From: Mucilaginibacter saanensis | GTDB taxonomy: Bacteria > Bacteroidota > Bacteroidia > Sphingobacteriales > Sphingobacteriaceae | Reading direction: 5' to 3' | Length of the DNA: 64,000 nt | NCBI RefSeq assembly: GCF_014200575.1 | Contig: NZ_JACHBZ010000003.1 | Coordinates: 124,001-188,000 of the forward strand | Part shown: positions 58,016 through 64,000 of the stretch, one piece after another | How positions within the stretch are numbered: position 1 is the stretch's first letter | How the letters are laid out: every line of letters starts with the position of its first letter | Translations under genes and position numbers: made by a program | Notes under the pieces: generated by a model | Database searches by the model: none | What the model was told of the DNA's origin: nothing | The model's input: the letters and a program-made list of their open reading frames with translations, nothing else

Positions 58016-58747
58016 TTAAAACCACTTATCAATAAACTTTTTAAATTGCTCTTTGTACTGCTCGCTAACAGGTATCAGAGTTTTACCCACCTTAATGGTG
58101 TTCTTGGTAATAGTATCTATCTTATCAAGCGACACAATGAATGACCTGTGCACCCGCATAAAGGAACTTACAGCCAGTTTTTCTTCAAGGCTTTTCATGG
58201 TAGTAAGTGATTTTATATAACCGTCATTATTGGTAACATAAACTTTCACATAGTCCTTAAACCCCTCAAAGTAAAGTATATTCTTTAAATAAACCTTAAC
58301 TAACTCATATTCAACCCTTAAAAAAATAAAGTCATTCTCGGTGTAACCTATTGTACCTGGCAGTTGTTTATGATGCTCAATGTCATCTTTTGCTTTATAA
58401 ACTGCTTTTATAAAGGCCTCGTATTCAATAGGTTTAAGTAAATAATCTAAAGCATTAACCTGGTAACTGTCAACTGCATAACGTTCAAAACCTGTGGTAA
58501 AGATAATGCGGGGGGCACTCCCTCCTTTCCTGTTGTTAATAATCTTGGCCAACTCAATCCCATTAATACCCGGCATATTAATATCAAGAAAAACAAGTTT
58601 CAGGTTTTCGTTTTCAATAGCTATTAGCGCATCGGCCGGATTGGTATGAAATGACAGCAGATTTAAAAACGGTGTCTGGACAACAAGACTGCGCAGGTGT
58701 GAAAGCACCATCTCATCATCATCAACAATCATACAGTCAATAGACAT
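58016..58747 (-). CDS. LytTR-family response regulator
   Basis: A 243-residue protein from ATG 58747 (MSIDCMIVDDDE); the upstream in-frame ATG at 58774 would add nine residues that do not fit the receiver fold. The receiver has DDDE at the N terminus, phospho-Asp in LVFLDINMPG and Lys in DYLLKPIEY. The C-terminal LytTR DNA-binding domain spans about 145-243 with FMRVHRSFIVSLDKID. It acts with a sensor kinase not adjacent here; the hybrid kinase at 54.5-56.7 kb is a possible but unproven partner. Confidence 0.9.
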   Translation of the reverse strand: MSIDCMIVDDDEMVLSHLRSLVVQTPFLNLLSFHTNPADALIAIENENLKLVFLDINMPGINGIELAKIINNRKGGSAPRIIFTTGFERYAVDSYQVNALDYLLKPIEYEAFIKAVYKAKDDIEHHKQLPGTIGYTENDFIFLRVEYELVKVYLKNILYFEGFKDYVKVYVTNNDGYIKSLTTMKSLEEKLAVSSFMRVHRSFIVSLDKIDTITKNTIKVGKTLIPVSEQYKEQFKKFIDKWF

Positions 58748-58887
58748 AGGTTTAAATAATAAGTAGTCAGACAAAATTCAAGTTACACTAAAATAACACA
58801 TTTTATTATTATAATAAAGGTAACAACTTATAAGAATAAAAACAGGCACATATTATTGCTCACTATTACTCACAGTAAAACCGCTTT

Positions 58888-58930
58888 AAAAAAGACAATC
58901 CGCCTCTTTTGGAAACGGATTGTCTTTTTT
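58888..58930. terminator. bidirectional terminator past the susD remnant
   Basis: AAAAAAGACAATCCG (58888-58902) pairs perfectly with CGGATTGTCTTTTTT (58916-58930) around a 13-nt loop. A run on the left and T run on the right make it functional on both strands. It lies 22 bp beyond the susD-like stop. Confidence 0.85.
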
Positions 58931-58952
58931 AATTGATTACCAGATTTATGAT

Positions 58953-59148
58953 TTAATACTCATCATTCTGAGTAAGTACAGGCGCATTTCTGTCAATTTC
59001 TGCATGTGGAATTGGCCAAAAATCAAAGTTACTCTTGTATATGGTTTTATAGCAGGCGTTGCAGGATTTTCCCCGCCCTGGTTGTTTTGGGTATAAGAAT
59101 CATCTCTGAAGTTTTCCCACCACATAGGAGCATATGACGACCCTATTT
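58953..59148 (-). pseudogene. remnant of a SusD/RagB-family gene (C-terminal end)
   Basis: The minus strand encodes SYAPMWWENFRDD and on to IKPYTRV in one frame, then, after a one-base shift near 59030, NFDFWPIPHAEIDRNAP and VLTQNDEY with a TAA at 58955-58953. The WPIPxxEIDRNxxLxQNxxY ending is characteristic of SusD outer-membrane glycan-binding lipoproteins. Upstream homology stops at about 59148 at a stop codon in frame. The rest of the gene and any susC are absent here. Confidence 0.75.
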
Positions 59149-59173
59149 ACCTTATTTTTAGGTAAACTTTTTT

Positions 59174-59245
59174 AGCAGGTATATGTTATTGAAAAGCAAG
59201 CGGTTCAATAACATATACAGATATACATGAGCATCATGACCTGCT
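59174..59245. repeat. nested inverted repeat upstream of the FISUMP gene
   Basis: Inner arms of 15 bp, GTATATGTTATTGAA (59179-59193) and TTCAATAACATATAC (59204-59218), perfect, with a 10-nt loop. Outer arms AGCAGGT (59174-59180) and ACCTGCT (59239-59245) are also complementary. A shorter TTTACC/GGTAAA dyad lies just before, at 59147-59166, at the susD break point. It could be a terminator, a leader structure or a trace of a lost mobile element. Confidence 0.55.
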
Positions 59246-59269
59246 TTAAAATTTAACAACAATAAATTT

Positions 59270-59965
59270 ATGAAAAGGCATTTTTACTTATTAATAATAG
59301 TTGCCTTAAGCTTTAGTGCCTGCTCAAAAAAGAACAATAATCCAATTCCTCCTCCTAAAACAACTTCAGTATCCATTTCCGGAGATGCTTATAGTACCGT
59401 GGTAATTGGAAACCAGACATGGACATCTGTAAATTATAGCGGTCCCGGCGGTTTTACTTATGGCTACGGTGCTGGCGTGGCACCTATTACAAATTATGGT
59501 AAACTTTATACGATGGCAGAGGCAAAAGCTATTCAACTACCAACCGGATGGCGATTGCCTACGCAAGCTGATTTTCTTAATTTAGTTATTGCATTGGGCG
59601 CTACACAAAAGGATGCATCAAAGCAAGATTTTAGTTCCTATGATGTCCCAACAAAAACCATCACTTCATTAATGTCAAAAACCGGATGGAACTATCCTAA
59701 CGGCACCAATACCTCTGGCTTTAATGCCTTGCCTGCAGGTGTTTATGTCGAAGATAACTCGGGTATGGGATACGTGGAATATTCTGACATGGGATCTGAT
59801 TGCATCATAATGATTCCCTCTGACACCGATCCTGAACCTTTTGTTTTTGGTATTAGCTCAACTCAGAATGGCAAACTTTCCATCGGTGAAGCTAATATTA
59901 ATTACAATGTGTCCGTAGGATCAGATTACAGATCCTCGCTGCGTTTTGTAAAAGACAACAAGTAG
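59270..59965 (+). CDS. FISUMP-domain lipoprotein
   Basis: A 231-residue lipoprotein (lipobox SFSAC, Cys ~18). The FISUMP (Fibrobacter succinogenes major paralogous) domain is shown by VVIGNQTWTSVN, YGKLYTMAEA and PTGWRLPTQADF. The cell-surface role of this family is unknown. It is transcribed alone, convergent with the AraC gene, just beyond the nested hairpin. Confidence 0.85.
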   Translation: MKRHFYLLIIVALSFSACSKKNNNPIPPPKTTSVSISGDAYSTVVIGNQTWTSVNYSGPGGFTYGYGAGVAPITNYGKLYTMAEAKAIQLPTGWRLPTQADFLNLVIALGATQKDASKQDFSSYDVPTKTITSLMSKTGWNYPNGTNTSGFNALPAGVYVEDNSGMGYVEYSDMGSDCIIMIPSDTDPEPFVFGISSTQNGKLSIGEANINYNVSVGSDYRSSLRFVKDNK

Positions 59966-59994
59966 TTAATTGTTGTTATATATACTTGCCGTTA

Positions 59995-61008
59995 TCAGCT
60001 TTTAACCTCACTTGGCAGTATTCCAAAATATTTCTTAAATGCCTCTGAAAGGTGCGATTGATGTTTGAAACCAACTTCGTAAGTTACCTCCCTAATAGTC
60101 ATTTTCTGATCAATAATTAAATGCCGGGCACGCTCCATTTTAAGTCGGGTAACGTAGCCATAAATGGTAATTCCGTAGTAAGCTTTAAACCCCCTTTTTA
60201 ATTTAAATTCATTTAATGAAACCAACCTTGATAATACAGGTAGTACAGGTGGATTAGCAAAGTCCTGATCTAAAATATCACGGGCCTGCTCAATCTTTTC
60301 CTGCTCCTGATCTGTATAGGTTTTCATTTCGCCGTGCTTGTCATACTGCAGCTGCTCCATTTGAAGCATCAACAGTTCAAGTATCTTAGCCTCGGTATGC
60401 AAACGCTTTAACTCCCCTACTCTTTTACATTCAGAGATATCGGTAATAATTTGTTTCATCTCATGCGATACCAACAGGTCCTTTGCCGATATAGACGTAT
60501 ACTTGCCGTTTTTTATCTCTTCCACAAAATCTGCGTGCAGCGAGGAGTCCTGATTAATTAAATGGAAGTAGTATTCTTTTGACAGCACCACCAGAAAATA
60601 ATTATAAGCTACATCAGGCACCAGCTCATATTTACCTGATAGAGAAGGTATGTAACGAATATTATGCCTTGCGCCGGCCCTTGCTCCTTTGGCCTTTTGT
60701 TTATCGTCAGATCCCGGTTTTGGTTCATAAAATATAAACTGCGAGTTAATGGTTTCACCCTCTATTTCAAAAATAATTTTTGCCTGTTCATTAAACTGCA
60801 TGTGCGCATGCATCAGGAACAGGCCGCCGGAACTAATAGTGTAATTTGAAAACCGACTTACGGGCGTACGTTTAATAGTCATACTTTTTTCGGCCAATGG
60901 TGTTTGCACATTATAGTTATCCGGCAGTTCTTCAATAAATAGCCAATCTTCAAAACCCTCAATTTTTGATTTGATATGCATACGCTGATTTAGCTTAATA
61001 GCCCGCAC
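59995..61008 (-). CDS. AraC-family transcriptional regulator
   Basis: A 337-residue protein. The C-terminal ~100 residues form the two-HTH AraC DNA-binding domain (FKLKRGFKAYYGITIYGYV, then MTIREVTYEVGFKHQSHLSEAFKKYFGILPSE). The N-terminal region has no recognised ligand domain. The true start may be M10 (MHIKSKIEG, 60981). It lies downstream of the surface-lipoprotein run and may regulate it, but its own promoter is not clear. Confidence 0.87.
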   Translation of the reverse strand: MRAIKLNQRMHIKSKIEGFEDWLFIEELPDNYNVQTPLAEKSMTIKRTPVSRFSNYTISSGGLFLMHAHMQFNEQAKIIFEIEGETINSQFIFYEPKPGSDDKQKAKGARAGARHNIRYIPSLSGKYELVPDVAYNYFLVVLSKEYYFHLINQDSSLHADFVEEIKNGKYTSISAKDLLVSHEMKQIITDISECKRVGELKRLHTEAKILELLMLQMEQLQYDKHGEMKTYTDQEQEKIEQARDILDQDFANPPVLPVLSRLVSLNEFKLKRGFKAYYGITIYGYVTRLKMERARHLIIDQKMTIREVTYEVGFKHQSHLSEAFKKYFGILPSEVKS

Positions 61009-61059
61009 CCATTACGGCGCAGGCTAATTTTTCATAGTTATATGTAGGTAGGTATTGTG

Positions 61060-62016
61060 TTATTCTGTAACCTTAACCCCGTCCCCATAACGGTCAACAG
61101 AGCCATAGCTATCGCCATTTTTATCAAAAATGATGACGCTCTCTATATTAAGCAGCGGAAAATCGGCAGGTATATGTACCTGTATTCCTGCATCTGTTAT
61201 GGTAACATCCATTGAAAGCATTTTACCTTCAAGGCTATTGTAAACTGATACTTTATTACTTAATAAATTTTTATAATATTTTAATGAACCATCAGTACTT
61301 GTTATAAGTAGGTTCTGTCCGCGTTTTACAGTTTTGATATCCTCTGGAATTGCCAGCGTTAAATAAGGAATGTCAAAATGAATTGGCCCTTTAACTATCG
61401 CCTGTCCGTTAGTAACCAGTTTCACTTTGTAGTTTCCCGTATCAATTGACAGTGGCAAATTAGCAACCAGATGAATGGCCGTAAAAGTTGTAAATGCGGT
61501 AGCCTGTATTTTAATTTCTTTATTATTTTTATCAATTAATAACAATTTAGTTTGGTTAGTATCCGCAACCAAATACTCGCCTGATATATTTATATATGAC
61601 CAAATGCGAATGGATGGATCAATATCAAAAACAGGCCGCGGGTTATTGATCATTGGCTTAAGCGTATAAGTTTTTATGCTGCCGTCCTGAGCTTTTACTT
61701 TAAAAATTGTACTGTTGCTAAAGGCTACCTTAGTACCAGATGCCGGCGCTATGACTGCATGATCAGATACGGTTATTTGCGGGGTAATAAAATCAGGAAT
61801 GGTTTGAAAAGGCGGATAATACACCATAATTTCGTTATCCAATATGGTTGCCTTAAGGCTTATACCATTGGCATCCTGTATGGTAAACTGCTCAATTTGA
61901 TTATAGGGATATTTGACATATTCTTTTTTACAGGAAGCCACTGTCAAAACTGCAATAGCAAGTAATACTGAAAAAATGCAGGTAATCCCGGCTCTTCCGA
62001 ATTTAAAGTAGATCAT
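61060..62016 (-). CDS. surface lipoprotein, DUF5018/IPT-like beta repeats
   Basis: A 318-residue lipoprotein (lipobox TVASC, Cys ~29). It carries an N-terminal repeat of the type found in DUF5018-like proteins (ISLKATILDNEIMVYYPP, then ITVSDHAVIAP and FKVKAQDGSIKTYTL), followed by immunoglobulin-like beta domains. It has the same overall plan as the 62.8-63.8 kb gene, so the two are distant paralogs. The function is unknown; such proteins are often surface binders in Bacteroidota uptake loci. Confidence 0.7.
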   Translation of the reverse strand: MIYFKFGRAGITCIFSVLLAIAVLTVASCKKEYVKYPYNQIEQFTIQDANGISLKATILDNEIMVYYPPFQTIPDFITPQITVSDHAVIAPASGTKVAFSNSTIFKVKAQDGSIKTYTLKPMINNPRPVFDIDPSIRIWSYINISGEYLVADTNQTKLLLIDKNNKEIKIQATAFTTFTAIHLVANLPLSIDTGNYKVKLVTNGQAIVKGPIHFDIPYLTLAIPEDIKTVKRGQNLLITSTDGSLKYYKNLLSNKVSVYNSLEGKMLSMDVTITDAGIQVHIPADFPLLNIESVIIFDKNGDSYGSVDRYGDGVKVTE

Positions 62017-62058
62017 TATTCAAACTTTTTTGTTTTAACGGTTTTGTCCGTGGTAAAA

Positions 62059-62086
62059 CAGGTAAGCCCTGTTTGGGGCTTACCTG
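62059..62086 (-). terminator. terminator after the 209-aa lipoprotein gene
   Basis: Stem CAGGTAAGCCC with GGGCTTACCTG, perfect, loop of 6 nt, followed on the minus strand by TTTTACC. It lies 10 bp past the gene stop, so the 61060-62016 gene needs its own promoter or readthrough. Confidence 0.75.
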
Positions 62087-62096
62087 AAAAAATGTA

Positions 62097-62726
62097 TTAT
62101 AAGTTATTTACAACACCGGTTTTTATGGTATAAACACCTCTGTTATTTGTAGCTGTACCCTGACCAGCTGCTGCCGTAAATTGAAGCGCATAATTAACAT
62201 TGGTAGTTGTATTGGTAACCAATAGGTAAAACCCTGCAATTGGAGTAACACCACCAGGAATTACATAGTTATACCAGCCATTTGGCGTGCTGCCACCTGT
62301 ATTTTGACCAACGCTGGCCACCGCAGCTGCAGTAAAATCGCTGATTTTCAACCCAGCGAAGGTTTTGGTACCTGTATTATCATACAGGTATTTTACGGTA
62401 TAACCGGTTGGTACCTTTACCACTGAGTTATTAGTACCTGTAAAAAGCACATTGGCGCCAACCGTGTTGCTGGTAGTATCTTGTGCACCATTGGCAAGGT
62501 TTACGTATACCGTACCATAAACAGTTGGGCCCGAGGCCGGGTTACCCCACCTGCCAGTTACTGTATAGGTATTGCTGGTAGGCACTGCATTAACAGACAC
62601 CTTGGTGTTATCTGCTGCAGCGCTTTGTGGTTTAGCGCTATTGTCTTTTGAGCATGAAACCGCCATGATAGCGATTGAGGCAATGACTACTGTTGCTTTT
62701 AACGTGTTTAAGAAATTTTTTTTCAT
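62097..62726 (-). CDS. secreted lipoprotein of unknown family
   Basis: A 209-residue lipoprotein (lipobox MAVSC, Cys ~25). It is rich in Thr, Asn, Gly and Val, predicted all-beta, with no motif that I recognise. A low-complexity Ala/Ser/Asp stretch follows the lipobox. It lies between two DUF5018-like lipoproteins and is probably part of the same surface operon. Confidence 0.65.
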   Translation of the reverse strand: MKKNFLNTLKATVVIASIAIMAVSCSKDNSAKPQSAAADNTKVSVNAVPTSNTYTVTGRWGNPASGPTVYGTVYVNLANGAQDTTSNTVGANVLFTGTNNSVVKVPTGYTVKYLYDNTGTKTFAGLKISDFTAAAVASVGQNTGGSTPNGWYNYVIPGGVTPIAGFYLLVTNTTTNVNYALQFTAAAGQGTATNNRGVYTIKTGVVNNL

Positions 62727-62810
62727 GAGATAATGTAAATTAGATTTGTGAATAAAAGTTATTGATTTATGTTAGTCGCTTCCGTACGCAAAGCGGGATA
62801 ACCACGTGTT

Positions 62811-63767
62811 TTATTTGGCCGTTACAGTGAGCGCCCCTGTTCTGTTTACAACTGGCCAGCCCTCAAACTCAAAGCTATAGGCAGCAGTGTAATAATAAAC
62901 CCCAACCGGAAAATCGTCAGGTATTTTCAAGGTCATATCGGTAAACGTATAGCTTTGTACAGGCAAACTATACGTTTTGCCATTAACCTTAACCGAAACA
63001 GATTTTAACCCTACAAAAACGCTGTTAAAAGCTGTAAAACTTATTGTTCCGCCCTGTTTTACTTCGCGGGCAGGTATCAAGAGGCTCGGTTGCTGGTAAA
63101 CCACATGTAAGGGCTCCGTTATTTCTGAAGTATGACCCTGAAAAGTAACCTTCACCTTGTAATAACCGGTATCAATATCTGTTGGTAAAATGATATTGTT
63201 TAAAACATAATCATTATCAGTAGGTGTAAGTGAAAACGGCGAACCTTTAACATAATTAACCACTTTGTTGGTTTTCTGATTAACCAGATCAACCTGTACC
63301 TCGGCCCCGTTACGGCTTTCAAAATTGCCGAGTATAGCCGGTAAGGCCAGCGGCGGGTAAGCCTCTAAATTTTCAGTAAACGCCCAGCGCACTGTTAATG
63401 ATGGTATATTTTGCTGTACAATTTTAAGTTTATACGTATTCGTACTGCCATCTTTGGCCTTTACAGTATAAGTTATATTTGGGGCGTCAACAGATACCGG
63501 TATTATTTTATCGGTAATAGCCGCCCCGTCTGATACACTTATCTCCGGGTCAATTACAGCAAGGCTGTAATAAAAGGGTACATAAACCGTAATTGATTTT
63601 TCCACCTCATCAATGGCACCGTAAATAACGGTATCAGGCAAATTCACCACTTTATAGGAGATGATTTTATTTTGAGGCAATACGGGTAATTCAACCGTTT
63701 TTTTGCAGGAAACGAAAAAAGCGGCAAGTAAAATAGTAACAAGGAAATGTAGCGGTTTTAATTTCAT
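62811..63767 (-). CDS. surface lipoprotein, DUF5018-like beta repeats
   Basis: A 318-residue lipoprotein from ATG 63767 (MKLKPLHFLVTIL, lipobox FFVSC). The upstream ATG at 63797 would overlap the preceding gene and give a worse signal peptide. It contains SITVYVPFYYSLAVIDPEIS, then YTVKAKDGSTNTYKL, the DUF5018-type repeat, and C-terminal Ig-like strands. It is a paralog by architecture of the 61.1-62.0 kb gene. Confidence 0.7.
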   Translation of the reverse strand: MKLKPLHFLVTILLAAFFVSCKKTVELPVLPQNKIISYKVVNLPDTVIYGAIDEVEKSITVYVPFYYSLAVIDPEISVSDGAAITDKIIPVSVDAPNITYTVKAKDGSTNTYKLKIVQQNIPSLTVRWAFTENLEAYPPLALPAILGNFESRNGAEVQVDLVNQKTNKVVNYVKGSPFSLTPTDNDYVLNNIILPTDIDTGYYKVKVTFQGHTSEITEPLHVVYQQPSLLIPAREVKQGGTISFTAFNSVFVGLKSVSVKVNGKTYSLPVQSYTFTDMTLKIPDDFPVGVYYYTAAYSFEFEGWPVVNRTGALTVTAK

Positions 63768-63783
63768 CGGTATAGCTATGTAA

Positions 63784-64000
63784 TTATTTGATCTCAAATT
63801 TGGTACTGCCTTTTGGCACTATCACATACTCAAATGTGAAGTACATATGCGGTGTATCACGAAGCCATTTATCTGTCGTAAATGCATCCTTATAACAGCT
63901 TATCATTTTAATTTTTGCGTAGTTACCGGCGGCAGTACGCACTACCAATGTGCGTGATTCAGGCATGGCGTAGGCCACATGTTGTTTGTCATAACTACCG
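63784..64000 (-). CDS. HmuY-family lipoprotein, C-terminal part (start outside window)
   Basis: The frame is open to the window edge. The visible ~72 residues include HVAYAMPESRTLVVRT, GNYAKIKMISCYKD and HMYFTFEYVIVPKGS, a pattern of the HmuY heme-binding family and related surface lipoproteins. The GTG at 63978 is only an internal codon. It is probably the distal gene of a TonB-linked locus beyond the window. Confidence 0.7.
   Translation of the reverse strand, partial: GSYDKQHVAYAMPESRTLVVRTAAGNYAKIKMISCYKDAFTTDKWLRDTPHMYFTFEYVIVPKGSTKFEIK

Noticed and set aside
1..64000. CRISPR array, tRNA, rRNA, insertion sequence or prophage
   Set aside because: No regularly spaced repeats, cloverleaf-like genes, transposase, integrase or phage structural genes were recognised on either strand.

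Overview
The window looks like chromosomal DNA of a Bacteroidota member of the Sphingobacteriaceae, most like Mucilaginibacter or Pedobacter. The genus is my inference. The supporting signs are AT-rich intergenic DNA, almost no Shine-Dalgarno sequences, repeated TAnnTTTG (-7) promoter boxes, several short lipoprotein signals, a SusD remnant, a FISUMP lipoprotein, a GT117 (DUF2723) membrane glycosyltransferase and a RemB/Wzi-like outer-membrane barrel. I see no rRNA, tRNA, CRISPR array, intact transposon or prophage.

Layout. 1-5580: the end of an operon with two tandem paralogous RND efflux pumps and a MarR regulator. 5.6-15.1 kb: an RRM RNA-binding protein, two small membrane proteins, an M1 aminopeptidase, a DHA2-type MFS exporter, a LysR regulator divergent from an alpha/beta hydrolase, and small soluble proteins (PhnB-like VOC, DUF1801). 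15.2-21.9 kb: a glycan-related group with a DUF5009 membrane acyltransferase-like protein, a GH9 glycosidase and a GH20 beta-hexosaminidase, plus a JmjC/cupin-8 protein. 22.2-29.0 kb: a complete tripartite RND efflux operon (MFP, RND, OMF) under a TetR regulator, with palindromic operator candidates at both ends of the tetR gene. 29-31.8 kb: DinB, a small gene remnant, an MFS transporter, and a HAD phosphatase gene broken by one frameshift.

32-46.8 kb is the most unusual part. On the + strand there is a DisA/diadenylate-cyclase-like (DACNV-type) protein. Converging on it is a tightly packed minus-strand operon: HD-domain/Pycsar-effector-like membrane protein, polyphosphate kinase (Ppk1), SdiA-regulated-type lipoprotein, PAP2 phosphatase (interrupted by an in-frame TAA exactly at the signal-peptide junction), a 1203-aa metallophosphoesterase fused to a conserved middle domain and an outer-membrane barrel, a GAF/cyclase-motif-like protein, and an 862-aa paralog of the barrel protein without the phosphoesterase. 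The shared middle domain has a glycine-rich strand-turn and GDWDRH / PRDRDQ motifs that resemble an atypical kinase fold. I propose this operon as a polyphosphate- and nucleotide-linked envelope phosphate module. The gene calls are well supported; the joint function is inference.

46.9-57.8 kb holds housekeeping and envelope genes: a DUF3857/transglutaminase protein, a DUF2723 glycosyltransferase, a RemB-like barrel, a hybrid histidine kinase and an aquaporin. 58-64 kb holds a LytTR response regulator, a decayed susD tail, a FISUMP lipoprotein, an AraC regulator, and a run of minus-strand surface lipoproteins ending in a HmuY-like gene cut by the window edge. This run is probably the distal part of a TonB-linked uptake locus that continues outside the window.
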